Positions 24,101 through 36,993 of a stretch of 64,000 nucleotides of DNA are shown here, piece after piece. Under the pieces are notes generated by a model. The model had not been told where the DNA came from. It saw only the letters and a program-made list of their open reading frames with translations, and made no database searches. The translations under genes and the position numbers were made by a program. Location of the stretch: NCBI GenBank assembly GCA_029224185.1, contig CM055192.1, positions 17,376,739 through 17,440,738 on the forward strand, written 5' to 3'. How positions within the stretch are numbered: position 1 is the stretch's first letter; every line of letters starts with the position of its first letter. The stretch comes from Karalla daura. Lineage: Eukaryota; Chordata; Actinopteri; Chaetodontiformes; Leiognathidae.

Positions 24101-25977
24101 ACCAGGTACTCATCCTGTCCTTTCGTGTTCGCGAAGGCAGTGTGGACTGTAACAGTCATTGCTTAATCTTCTCATGCTGTGTCCCAGTGGTTTGGAAACC
24201 TGGTCACCATGAGCTGGTGGAACGACCTGTGGCTCAACGAGGGATTCGCCACCTACATGCAGTACACGTCACTGCAGACCGTGTTACCTCAGCTGGACAT
24301 AGTGAGTTTACACCTCCCCCTTGTGAATTACTCCCAGACATCCCGGGGCCCTTTGCTGTGCGGTTTTGGAGAACGACTTGTGCTTGTCTGCAGGGTAATC
24401 TGTTCCTGGCAGTGCGCTTCAGAGCGCTGGACAAGGATGTGTTGAACTCCTCGCATGCTGTGTCCACAGAAGTCAATACGCCAGAGCAGGTGGAGGAGAT
24501 GTTTGACTCCGTCTCATATGAAAAGGTATGCCATTTTGCCAAGTGTTTGGATAAGGCTTTTTTTTCTTAATGAGAAAAGATGCAGTGTTTATTTATTCAC
24601 ATCTAGCCTCCTCTGGAAAAAAAAAAAAGTAAACCTCGCTCCATCAGTTTCATATCACTACAGTCCCATATCTGGGAGTTGGTGCCAAGTGGCTCACTGC
24701 ACTGTTGACTAATCACTGGATTTTAGAAAAATTCCAGTCTGGTTTCCATCAGAAGCTTTTCAGAAACTGCTCCTCTCAGAGTCTCAAATGACATAACGAC
24801 AACCTCAGACGTGGGTGCGTGCCATGTCCTGGTGCTGTGGCCGGTGTCTCTGCGAGTGCCCTGCACTGGCTCTCCTCCTGTCTCTCAGATAGGTCCCGTC
24901 CCCCTATATTTTTTGCTCTATGCTACATGCTCCCATTAGCTCCCATCATTAGCACATTCAGAGATGTGTCCTGTGACCGATGAAATGACAGATCTCCTTT
25001 AAACCATTGATCATTGATCACAATGAATGATCGGATGTCTAATCCTACATATTAGTACAGACAAGACGCATATTGTAGCCCCCGCAGGTTGCTCAGAGTA
25101 TTGGGTCCATGTCCTCAGCTGCACAGGCTCAGTTAAGAAATCCTGGCGGTGCTTTCAGTCAGAGCCGGCGCTTTAATAAACACATTAAATCACTGACACA
25201 GACACATTCTCACAGCTAAGAGACGCTGCCAAGCTCATGTCTGTTGTCTAAAACCGAGCTGGAGACGATTATCCATGCTTTTGTCTCCTCGCTGGATTAC
25301 TGTAATTCTCTTTTCACGTGTCCGATCAAAGCAACCCTGAAACTTCTGCAAATGTTCCAGAATGCTGCAGCCCAAATCACACCCATCTCACACTCTTCAG
25401 TCTGGCTTCCAGTTTAGTTCAGGAGCCATGTTCAAGGCCTCACTACCACCACATAGATCCCTCTATGACCAGGTACCTGAGTGCATTTATGACCTACTCC
25501 ACCACCAGCATGGCTCTTAGGAGCTCGGGCCAGAGCCTGCTAGTTGTCCCCTACTCTAGGCTAAAAACAAAAGGTGACCTTACCTTTGCCTTTATGGCTC
25601 AATTCCTCTGCATCCCTCTTAGATTGAGGTGAACAGGTGAAGACATGTCAGTTAAAACTTGCTTTTAACTCACTCTGAAGACGATGAGAGCCTCCTTCTT
25701 AGGAGTGTAGCAGTATGAGCTCTGTGTTTCTATTCCAGGTTTTCTGTGTTTCTCTGTTTTATTGATCGTCTGTTGTGGAGCACTTGACTGCTGCTGTGAA
25801 ATAAATGGTCACGGCCTCACGCGATCTGTGCCTCTGTCGTCCAGGGTGCATCCATCCTCCTGATGCTGAACGCCTCCCTGCCAGGCGACCAGCAGTTCAG
25901 GAAGGGCATCATCGAGTACCTGAAGCAATTCAGTGGCGTAAACACGGACACTGACGACCTGTGGAACAGCCTCACAC

Positions 25978-26010
<33 letters not shown>

Positions 26011-28954
26011 TTTGTTTTCTGGTGCTATTTGACAACTCAACACTCCATCACTTTGGCCACATTCAGTGCTGGGCTGTCTGTAGCCTGCCAACCAGTGGAC
26101 TGTAATATTCTCTCCCTGATGTTTGATGACGGCCGGTGAATGGGATAATGATGGTCCAAAGGGCTTGAATCCCTCGTCGCCCTCAATTTACCATCACTCA
26201 GCCACCTCATTACTTTGCCCCGCTCCTCCTCCTCCTGTTTGTGCTTCACTTCATGCCCGCTCAGTCCCTCACGGGTCATCTGGCGGTTTGCCACATTGGC
26301 ACCGGTTTCTAAAGTCTGTCGGTGCTAGAAAGGTAACTAAAGGGCAACAAAAGGGGAGCGGATTTTGATGATATCAAAGAGAAAGAGTAGCTGCAGAGTC
26401 TCAAAGCCCTCCCGCAGGTGACTCCATGAATGCACCAGGTTGTACAGACTCTACTGCCTCCCTCTCCTCAGGTTGACGTCTCCACGCAGCACCAGAACGT
26501 GTCGGAGATGATGAGCTCGTGGACGTCCCAGAAAGGCTTCCCGTTGGTCACCGTGAGCCGCCAGGGTGACCAGGTGACCCTCACGCAGGAGCACTTCCTG
26601 CTCTCTACCGACAATGCCACACGAGCCTCCAGGTAGGCCCCAGCACAGCACACACACGGACCTGAGACACACACACACACACACACACACACAGACTGCA
26701 GCCCTCACTGTGTGCGCTCTCCCTGCAGCCTGTGGAACATCCCTGTGACGTACGTGAACGACAGCTGCAGCCTGGCCCCCGAGTGCAGGCAGGTGTTCAC
26801 TCTGAAGAACAAGTCAGGTAAACACCCGAGTCCGAAGCCTGTAACGCACAGTCCCCGGCCGCTCTGAAACGCCGTCAGACTGTAAACGTTTTGCCCGTGT
26901 GTGTTGCCTGGGTTTTCAGGGACGTTCAAGTTGCCGGAAAGCGTGAAGTGGCTGAAGCTGAACTACAGAAACACAGGTTTCTACATCGTCCACTACGGAG
27001 AGGAGGGCTGGAACGCTCTGCAAGACGCTCTGTCCGACAACATCCACGTCCTGTCACACGAGGACCGGGCCTCTCTCATACACAACATCTTTGCACTCTC
27101 CAGGTGCGGAAATCCCCACGGTCATGCCGAAGTAGAGGTGCGTCTCGCAGCTCCTGTGTCTGGTCTTTACAATGCTTCCCTTCTCTCTCTCTCCCCTGTT
27201 CGGCCCACAGGCTGGGCCGTGTGTCCTTCCACCAGGTGCTCAACCTCCTGAGCTACTTGCCCAAAGAGACGGCGACGCCTCCTGTGACCGAGGCCCTGCT
27301 GCAGCTCAACAACATCAACAGACTCCTCGACAAACGACAGGAGCACAATCTCGTTGGCCGCATGAAAGTACTGAGCCACGCATGCACGCCACCTTACGCT
27401 AATGAAGTGAAACACATGACACTGCATGTTGAGCAGTTACATCCATGTCATCTATCTGGTGTTGAAAAGATGAAATTTTAACACATGCTTTTCCTATCAT
27501 CAGAAAATACTTAATATAATTAATGTTAAAGCACAAAAGCACATTTTCAGCTGTGATGCTGCCTTGATCTGAACATTATTGAGATCATTTGCAGACTCAT
27601 AATTTCCTTTTTTCCTCCCCTCTCTTTGCACACAACAGAGCTATATCCTGCATCAGTTCGGTTCTCTGATGGCCAATCAGACGTGGGACGAGGAGGAGAG
27701 TGTTTCCAAACAGGAGCTGCGCTCGGCCCTGCTGGAGACGGCGTGCAGCCTGAATGAACCAAAGTGTGTTCAGCGAGCCAAAGCCCTGTTCAAAGAGCAC
27801 GTGGAGTCCAACGGGACCACGCGGTATGTTAAAGCGCAGCACATGAGGAGCCTTGAGTGGTCTTTGTGGGTCGCTGTCACCCGATTTGACATTTTGAATA
27901 GTTGTTGATGTTATGGTTTGTATTCATGGCCCGAAACTGTGTTTCTTCAGGATCCCAGGAGATCTGCAGCAGGTTGTTTTCAACGTGGCCGCTCAGTCCC
28001 ACGAGGACTGGTCGTCTTTGGTCGACCTGTACTCTCGCGCCACCTATGATGCGGAGAAGCGGAAGATGCTGCGGGGCCTGGCGTCCACTCAGGACGTTCG
28101 CAGCATAATATGGTGCGTGTTTGTGTCCTGTAGCTTTACACTCGGAGTCAGCATGCAGTAAGTCACTAGACAAGTCGATATACGGATGAATCGGTACGAG
28201 AATCTCAGTGGAGGCAACACTGAACCCTCCTGTGCAAGCAAAATGAATCACATACATAGAAGTCTGGCTTATTTTGCTCAGCCCATGCAGAAAGTGTTTT
28301 CGCGACCACAAATTGTTTTTTCGTCCGTAACATTTGAAATTTCTGAAAACAAGCTTGCAATAGAGGGGCCTGATGAACAACAGTTGAGCGCTCTGTCACG
28401 GTCTCTCTAGGATTCTGAAGGAAGGTCTGTCGGGGGACGTGGTCCAGACCCAGGAGCTGCCTCTGGTCATCAACACTGTGTGTAACGGCTTCGCCGGCTA
28501 CCTGTTTGCCTGGGATTTCATTCAGGAGAACTGGGACCGCCTCATAGAGAAGTACGCGGTTCCTCTCAGCTTCATGTCCGCACATCATTGTCAGGCTATC
28601 CCTACGTAGAAATTAGGGGATGACTCACTTTATGTGTGTTGACGTCTGCAGGTTCCCTGTGGGCTCCTTCGCCATCCAGACAATCATTAAGTCTGCCACC
28701 TCCCAGTTCTCCACAAAGGCACATCTCAATCAAGTGAGCTCCCTTTACACGTTCATGCTGCGTAGATCACTCAGCTCCAGGTGTCCTGGAGCCGACGTCA
28801 CGTCTTCCATTGTGTGCTGCAGGTGCAGAGCTTCTTCTCCGGGCTGAAGGAGCGCGGCTCCCAGATGAGGAGCGTCCAGGAGGCTTTGGAAACCATCAGG
28901 CTGAACCAGCGCTGGGTGGACCAGAACCTGTCGGCGCTCCAGAAGTATCTCTAA
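17920..28954 (+). CDS. lnpep: Leucyl-cystinyl aminopeptidase / IRAP (oxytocinase)
   Basis: A type II membrane M1 zinc aminopeptidase of endosomal and GLUT4-type vesicles; it cleaves oxytocin, vasopressin and cross-presented peptides. Coding exons: 17920-17947, 19858-19952, 20658-20860, 21502-21613, 22066-22323, 22515-22705, 22903-23041, 23512-23646, 23736-23856, 23954-24105, 24188-24301, 24394-24525, 25845-25979, 26472-26632, 26729-26817, 26920-27103, 27211-27367, 27639-27823, 27951-28112, 28411-28551, 28652-28733, 28823-28954. They sum to 1035 codons in frame, against 1025 in human. The cytosolic tail keeps NMIENSMFEEEPDVVDLAK and both sorting dileucines (60-61 and 83-84). The TM segment is about 119-139. 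GAMEN is at 438-442, HELAHQ at 473-478, Glu496 is the third zinc ligand, and Tyr558 is the catalytic Tyr. The start ATG has a strong context (GCCATGG). Confidence 0.98.
24560..25640 (+). mobile_element. Decayed L2/CR1-type LINE fragment in lnpep intron 12
   Basis: The 1.3 kb intron between exons 12 and 13 holds broken reverse-transcriptase-like reading frames on the + strand. These include a FQSGF motif near 24735, ALHWLSSCLSDRS near 24860, and LDYCNS followed by LQMFQNAA near 25290-25365, the usual late-RT signature of fish L2/CR1 elements. Stops and frameshifts show it is dead. Edges are approximate. Confidence 0.7.
25980..26009. repeat. lnpep: (GT)n microsatellite at an lnpep splice donor
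   Basis: Pure GT repeats begin immediately at the donor of the exon ending at 25979, so the donor itself is the first repeat unit (CAG|GTGTGT). Confidence 0.9.
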
Positions 28955-30985
28955 CGTGTACGCTCCATCCCATCTCCGCCCCGGGCCACAGGCGGCCGGG
29001 GCAGCACGCCGTCAGGACAACAGCAGCGTTTGCACTATTGTAGGACCGTGTCTCTTAGCTCCCTCTATCCAGGCCAGAGCACTCATCGAAAGCCGCGGGT
29101 CTGTGCTCTACCTGCATAGACGAGGCGTTGGATGTGCAGAGACAGGTCCCCGTGGGTTGTATTTTGCTAGCTCAGGGTGGCTCTGATTGTGTGTCGGACT
29201 CTTGTCGGACGCAAACACACACACACACACACACTCCTCACACTTAATGCTGTCGACCAAACCTACTCCTCTGCAGCTCTCATCCAAACGTCATGCCTGA
29301 GCAGACAATCACGCTTCACCTACACTCCCTCTCGCTCGGCCTGTTGTCGGGCCGTTAACTGTTGTCGAGTCGTGTAATGGCCGCTCCGAGACGAGCGGGT
29401 ACGGATAACGTCTGCGTCTGTGTGTGTACTGTCAGTCGGTCGTGGACCTCGGTTTCTTCAGATGCAGCTGTTAGACGCTGTGATTGGACGGTGGGATTAT
29501 TGGCACTCCAGACGTGGAATAAATCTCAGAATTAGCCTGTTATCGCCAAGTTATAGAATCTGTGTGTAAACAAAAAGCCGTCTGAGCTCCAGTCACTCAT
29601 GCAACCCGAAGCATTTACTCTATTAGTCATGGTGTGGCTGAAGGAGAGGTGCAGACTGATCGATAGCTTCAAATACCAAACTTGCGTAGGCATGGATTGA
29701 ATGTACTGAAGACCCTTCCCACTGTGTCCAGCAGGGGGCGTGCTGCGCAGCAGTGCAGGTCTCAATCAACCAACGTGTCTTAGGGGAGAGCAGGCAGGGC
29801 ACATCGGAGCCAAACGTTCATTTCCTCCCTCCCTCCTCCTCTCTCCGCCAGTCATGACCCCGGTTTAGCTCTGATCAACACGTTTTATTTGGATCGCTTT
29901 TTGTCTGCGGACTCTTAACTCTGTGTGTGCTTGTAAACAACTTGTAATTATACTGTAAATACGCTCGGCCCCGCTGCGTTTTAAAACCCTTTCAACCCTG
30001 TAAGGTTGCTTTGTGTTCTGTATATAGTGTGTAAAGAGCAGATGTAAGCATAGAGGTTCACAGGCCTTGGTCAAATACTTTTACTGTATCTCTTGATTTT
30101 TGACAACCCCAGGGAGGTCACTTGCTGATGAATGTTTGTGTTTTAAGGGCTAATGTGCATAGTGAGGAAACGCGCCGTAGACTCCAATATTGGGCACGAC
30201 TAATTTGTCCAGTCGCTCGTCAGCCAAACACAGACACAGAAAGCGAAACGTCACACCAAGGTTAACCAGCTGTTATTCTGAGAAGGAAGAGTGGCAAAGC
30301 TATTTATTGAGAGTTGTTTAGACGTGACTTTTGTTCAACGTTTTCTTTTTAAGGCAGTTGAGGTACTCAGTCACCCACTTCTGTGACATTCAGGGTCAGT
30401 GGGTCAGTGGGCTGCACAATTAAGCATTTCTATGTTACAGAGACCGGAGTGCATAGAGCTGCACAGTCCAGACATAGTATTGAAAACTGTGCCAGCCTTC
30501 ACTTTTCAGAGTCTTTTTTTTTTAATGGCGACATTCACAGTATTCCCTCCAGTCCGGCACAGTTTCACAGACAAAGGTGTGAAACATCATTATGTTTGTG
30601 TTCATAAGCTGTGGCTGTCTGCCATGGTTCGATTGTGAGAAAGTGCTTTCAGTCAGTAACACCTTTTTCCCTGCTGCTAGCAATCAGACTAATGAATGGT
30701 CTTCACAGAAGCTCTGGGAATTAGGTTTTACACCACATATTAGTCAGAAATCATGAAGACGTGTGCGAGGTCCGTTGCAATAAGCTTTCACATGCTTACG
30801 TCAGGTACGAGGTCCAGTCGGTGTCAGCGTAGCCGAGCTAACGAGGCGGTAGAGGTGTTGAAGTACCACACGGGTGCAGGTGTCCGATTGTCTTTGTTTT
30901 TGCACTGGGAAGAAATGCTGCAGATGCTTTTGAAACTGTGTTGCTCTCCATGTGAATATAATATAAATAAAAGTGGTTTTCTGAG
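28955..30985 (+). other. lnpep: lnpep 3' UTR
   Basis: No coding potential was seen after the stop. AATAAA signals occur at 29518-29523, 30966-30971 and 31060-31065, so alternative ends of about 0.6 and 2.0 kb are possible. Mammalian LNPEP also has a long 3' UTR. The extent is inferred. Confidence 0.6.
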
Positions 30986-33900
30986 GATGTTGGCTTCGCT
31001 TTTTTTCTTCAGCCCCCCCTCCCATCGACTTTACCTCCATTACTTACAATGAAACTGCTAATAAAATTTTCAAAAAGTGATCCAATCAAGCTCGATTCAA
31101 ATTATGTAGTAACGATTTGGCAAACAGTAGACATTATTGCTGCTCAGTACTCCTCCATCCAAGCTAAATGTAATGGCAGTGATATTTGGTGTGAAGTCTA
31201 CATACCTGTATCAAATTACATAATCTTACTGAAAGTTAGAAATCTGAGCACAGCCAATAGCTCTTCATCAAACCCCACGTTTGAGAACAGAAGTATTTAA
31301 CATTGATTGCTGCCGGCGCAAATTGTATTTTGCCTGGTAAGTCTTGAACTCCCAACTCCTGGGAGGACGAGGTGAGCTCTCAACACAGTGTGGGCGGTTT
31401 ATGCGATAGACATCATTCCCCCAGACTCTGCTCAGTTGCACCAGCAGAGGTCTATCTAGCTCTTCTGCAGACGTGCACAGTGGCCCTCGGTCTTGTTGCA
31501 GAGGTTGAAAATACTTGCTTTTCGTCAGGGAGTGACTTCTGAAGAAAAGGCAGATTGTGTTGAATGACGGACTCACATGTGATGTGCGTAATCATGTGGC
31601 AATTAAGCAAATCTAAACCTGTTACAGCACATATTCTGCACAAGAGAATAGATCTGGTAATTCTGGAAAGGATTTTGCGAGCATTGAGCATTTTGATTCA
31701 GGTCGCTGCGGCAAACTAAGCTGCACATATCTTGTATGTGTTTTAGAAAATCTGTTTTGTGCTTTGAAGACTTATTTTGGCAGGATGCCACACAGCTGGA
31801 AGACATCATAGCGTCAGTATTTTCACCCTCATGCTTTCTTCTTTGGCCAATTAACTAAAGTGCACAAGATACTAAGACAACTGAGGGATCTCCATGGACA
31901 TGAAAGAGGTTATCCAGACTTGGATAAATTAATGAATAAGCTGTATAATGTACAGGCTTGACAGGCACCACAGGGCCTGAATGCATTATCTCTGAATGAG
32001 CAGTTTCATTTGCTTCACTTTTAATTATATCCATACGCTTGCTGGATATGTTTGTGATCTTTTGCCACTGACACTGACATTATTTTGCATTTGTGTGGAA
32101 TTATGGCATTTTGTAGCTCTAGGAAAGCACAGCGCCAGCAGGAGACATGCCTTAGATGCCAAACATGCACAGCCCGATTCTGAGAACTTTGTTTTTTTTT
32201 TTTTTTTCTACGTTTCCTCAAGGCTTTGTTTGGTTTAAAAAGTGTGTTTGAACATTAGAGATAAAACAGGTGCTCTGAAAGAAGTTGGATGTGGGTTTGC
32301 AGTGAGTGCTGTACATGATGGTACTGTAACATGTAAGCTGAGGGCAGTCAACTAAAGAGCAGAGATAAAAAGAAGCAATACACGGTGTCGGACTACGTCA
32401 CGGGGCCCCGAGGCTCCGTGCGATAAAAGGCCTGGATTCCAACGTACCAGTCAATCACTGTCGACCTCGTTATGTAGCAGCCCCTATTGAAGGGCTAATG
32501 ACCATGTCAGCTATGCGGTCCTGCTAAAGATAGAGGACACAATTGCCAGAGCTGGTCACGGTCACAGTCACTTACCTCAGCAGATCTGTGGGCATCAGAT
32601 TGATCTGTGCGATCCACTCGTCGGTGAGATGAAACACGACTTGACGTCCGATCGCCGACACGCAAGGCATTGTGGGGGAAATGCCTAACTGAAGTCTCCA
32701 GGTGTGGGCGTTATACCTGGGTCGAGGTGGGGACTTTCAAGGCAAGGTGGTTTAGCTTTGGCATAACAAAGTTTCACTCTTTAAATGTGTGTTTTTCACT
32801 AATTCAGGGTCAGCCGGTGACTTTGGAACGGGTTTGATAACAAGATGTAACTCGTCCGAACCATGAACTGTGAATGGAGGTGCAGCCTTGACCCTTTTCA
32901 CTTGAAACTGATGGAAAACACAAAGCTGGATGTCTCACTCAAGGATTCTGCCCACATAATACACTGTGTCATTCAAAGAGCTTTGGACCTTGATGCTGAA
33001 CCTTTGAAGTGACACCGTATGAAGTGGATTACATTATTTTTTACTGTGAAGATGAGAAATCAAATTTAATATAGTGTTATTTTATTCTTTTGGTCACTGA
33101 AGTCACTCCTTTTTGACATTGAGCATTTTGATGCAGTAACGGACAAGTTCCCACACCACTCACTATTTCATGCCATTACGTTCACATTTATCGCTCTCCC
33201 AGAATAGAAATCTCATAATTTATCAATAATCTCTTACATGCTTAGAAATCAAAACAAATTTACATACTCTGCATGTACAAACTGAGAGACCAAGCAGACA
33301 GGATTTTCTAGGATGTTAACTCAAATTATTCCAGGACATCATTTTACTTACGTGGAAATTTGGCCCCTGAATTTTCTTTTATCCCTACAGAGAGTCGTTT
33401 AATCATTGTAAAGGGATGATGCTGCATTTCATCATCTTTCCTCCTGACTTAAGTTTTGTTCCTCACACTTTTGCAACCACAGCCTGTGGGCAGGCCTTCA
33501 TCCATCCCGAGCTGAGTGTCAGATGTTGTGATATCCTGCACGTGACATGAGACGTTAATATAGTTCTAATTTCGGCACTGGAGTTGTGCCCTGTAGGTGA
33601 CCCGAGTGCAGAAACTGAAGAAGTTGCGATGCGATAGATCAGAGCAGCCACATACTATAAACAGCAGTCATCTAAGGTCACACCACACGTGCTGTAATGA
33701 AGCATCTTCAGATGATGCCTCACATGACTGGACCATGATGAGGGTGCCACCTCAACCATGCTCCCAAATCCGAGCTTTTCCAGAGCTTTCCAAATCTGGC
33801 CTTATTAGCACAAATGAGTTGTAATTTTCCGTGGACTCCATCCCTTCAGATGTGTCCAAAAGTAGGTCAAGTTGATAGATAAAAGCATGATCAATATCGC

Positions 33901-34493
33901 ACGCATTAAACTGAAAACATTATTGAGGCATTTTCAGTTCCTCACAGTCAGATAAGAGATTATGTGGGTTTTTTTTTTTTAGTAAATGCTGTTGAGGAAT
34001 CATCTAGACTTTAAGCGGCATGTGATTATCTCATCTTAAAAACTTATCTGCATGCATCGGGATAAAGGAACCAAGCCTCAGATGCTTCTAGAAAGGTTCG
34101 GGTTACATAGTTTCACCCCTGAAAACAGACCAACTCACCTATGTGTCATGTCTACTGAAATGGAAAGCAACTCGGATTGTCGCTTAGTATTGCCGATTGT
34201 TACCAGAGCAGCCTAACTGTCAGAGTGCCGGGGCAAATTATATTTTACAGTTTTGTAGCTAAATTTGTGCTCTTTCATACAGTGTGCTCCAAAAAGAAAA
34301 GCGGTTTACAAAATTTAGAAGACGAGTCGCAGACTCACTCCTAGTCGTGGTCATCCCTAACTAGTCGCAATGCATTTGTTGTGTCAAGCAATCAAACTTG
34401 AATTTCAAACACATATATAGTATAGTTTTAGTTTTAGTTATAGTTTTTTCAATACCTTCCCAAAGACCCCGCCGGTCCCCCCCACAAGCTTGA

Positions 34494-34583
34494 CAGGCTC
34501 GTCACCGTGGCAACTCACAGACGCAGGCTCGTCACCGTGGCAACTCACAGGCACAGGCTCATCACCGTAGCAACTCACAGGCA
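34494..34583. repeat. Three-copy 30-base minisatellite
   Basis: Three tandem copies of a 30-base unit starting CAGGCTCGTCACCGTGGCAA. The second differs from the first only at its end and the third by two further changes. On the minus strand the unit is a multiple of three and gives a repeated CHGDEP-type peptide, but no start, splice or homology evidence supports a gene. Confidence 0.9.
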
Positions 34584-36224
34584 CAGACCGCTCACCGAGG
34601 ACCGTCACGCAGGCACATGTGACACATGTGACATGTGGTAATGGCTCGTGTCTCGTAACTGAGCCACAGGCAGAGAAAGTGCCACGAGAGGCTGACACAC
34701 ACACACGCAAACATCCACGCACACACGCCAGCACATGCACACACTTAACAGTCAAATCACATAATTAACTGCACTGTGAAGCATTCTGGGTGTAACGATA
34801 CTGAATGTAGTAACAGCATGTAAATACATTTTTAAAAAAGGGAAATACCTTAACAAGGAGAGTTTTGTTTCAGGTGTGCTCTTGGAATCTGTTAAGAGTC
34901 TGATGTACCTGTACAACACCCCTGCAGTAGCCCTCCAGGGCACTCTTATTTCATTTTTTTCTACTTCTAGAAATACTGAGCCCTGTGTCGAATGAAATGC
35001 TGAAATTAAAAGTTGTAATTTTAATGGTATCCATATCAGATTGATTCGCAGCAGTTTTTTTTTCTTTTAATGCCAAAAACTGCCATCCTGTTCTACCTGC
35101 ACCTGTGTGTGTACAGTATGTGCCCATTCGTCATAGTTAATTAATTTTAGTGCAGACGCAAGCAGGGTGAATACATAAACACAGGAAACTAGTTAATCCT
35201 AAACTAGTCAGCAGAGGTCAGGATGAACGATAATCATAAAAAAAGACATTTAATGGGCATGATTCCCAATTTATTTAGATGCATTTCCTGGGTCAAATGT
35301 GCTTACCAACCTATAAATCATTAATGTAACCCCTTAAAAACTGCCTGAAGCTCACAGCATGAGTATAAGTGTAAGCAACAGACCTTGTGTCAAATGATTC
35401 TGACGTCTGACAACATGCGCCGCATCTCGCACATGCATCTCTCAGCTGTCAAAGACCTTTTCCGGAGCGTCACTAGCTGCTGGTGGTTGACCTCCTGACT
35501 GAAACTAGCAGGTCTAGATTATCAGTGTGGAGGAACAGGGTATGTGCTTCTGTGCTGCAAACAAGAATGAAAAATATTCACTCCACCCAGAGAGCAGCTG
35601 GAGCCCAGACAAGTGGGGCATAACTTAACATTTGACCCGTCTGGTGGCCTTTGCCCTCACAAGGTGACAAAAGAGCCTCTAGAGAGGCCATTTCTTTTTC
35701 ATTGGCAATAACAGTGCACAATACCGAATTTTACTGGAATCTCAATCACTTTGTCCCGTTCCACACCAAACCCAGGTGTGAAAAAAACTCTGACTCTGGG
35801 GATTCGCTGTCTCTGGCACTGGCCAATAAAGCTGTGCAACCATGCAAATCATAAACCACACAATTCAGCAAGCACTGGAATGTTGCAGCACAATGTTCAA
35901 CCCTAATAGCGTGGGATATATGCACAGCTCCTCCGGGCAGACTGTGGACTACTGGAACAAGCACGTTGAAGGTCACGCAGTATACTTGTTGGTCTGTTTT
36001 ACACTCAGTGACCTCACTTTGACAAGGCCAACAGCACAGGGACTGTTTTCGAACGTTTCCGAGTCTCAGAAACAGCGAGTCACTCTGGATCACCTGTCAG
36101 CGGCGTATGAGCCCTCAGGAGGGTGTACGAGGTGAATGTCGCCACTGTTGTCTACAACATTTCTTGGTTGTACGATGATGAATGATCACAGGGCAATACT
36201 CACAAAGTACTGGGAGGTTTTTTT

Positions 36225-36272
36225 ATGATACGGTGATAAAAATGACACATGATACGGTGATAAAAATGACAC
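36225..36272. repeat. 24-base tandem duplication
   Basis: The unit ATGATACGGTGATAAAAATG plus ACAC occurs twice, back to back and identical, which suggests a recent duplication. Confidence 0.85.
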
Positions 36273-36444
36273 ATGAAAGGGAACAAGTCTGTGACGTGCA
36301 CTGACTTGTTTATACATTTTACTGATACTGATCTCAAGAGTCCTTTCAAACCATCCGTCTTCACCTTGTATGTGCATTCAAGTATACACTTCCGTGCATT
36401 CTTCACCCTAAGATCATCTGACTGTATACACATGACTGTATACG

Positions 36445-36478
36445 TTTGTTTAACCAAACCTAAGTTTGGTTAAACAAA
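36445..36478. repeat. Perfect inverted repeat, 15-base arms, 4-base loop
   Basis: TTTGTTTAACCAAAC, then CTAA, then the exact reverse complement. A direct repeat of ACTGTATAC lies just before it (about 36421-36443). It is 0.5 kb downstream of the urea-transporter stop codon. Confidence 0.9.
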
Positions 36479-36809
36479 AAAACAGCCTGTTAATTAAATA
36501 CCACCTCCATTTACAGGTGTTCGATGGTGTTATCCTTAATTAAAGTACATCCCAACACACACACAGCAGTGTAATGGTGTGCTTAAAAGTTGAAAGGTTA
36601 TGCGTGTCATTTCTGGGATTTCTGCAGGTGACACTGTGGTTTGGTGAATAGCACTGCTGCCTCAAATCTGGGTCAGACCCGGAGTCTTTCAGCATTGAGT
36701 TTGCTTTGTCCCCTCGTATCTATGTGGATTTTGTCCCCCAGTGCAGAAAAATACTATAATAATATTATGAAACCTTCAGCCATGGATGACACAGGTGATA
36801 GGAAAATAT

Positions 36810-36815
36810 TTTATT
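36810..36815 (-). terminator. Poly(A) signal of the urea transporter gene
   Basis: TTTATT on the + strand reads AATAAA on the gene's strand, about 180 bases after its stop codon. Confidence 0.55.
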
Positions 36816-36993
36816 AAGAAAATGAATGACAATTTATAAAAACAGTTTGACTGAATTAATTGCAGCTTGTCATCATCCTTAGATAGAAATGCCAGGAAAA
36901 ATGCAAATGCAAGTTTTCAATCTCCAATAAAGTATACACACTCTTAAAATATATTTACAGACACACTTTCCTCCATGAACTGAAATTTACCAG

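Larger units (their letters stand above)
31070..36800. other. Intergenic region between lnpep and the urea transporter
   Basis: About 5.7 kb without a supportable gene on either strand. It contains a poly(T) run near 32190-32208, a 30-base minisatellite, a 24-base tandem duplication and a perfect inverted repeat (listed separately). Short open frames here show no domain signature. Confidence 0.7.
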
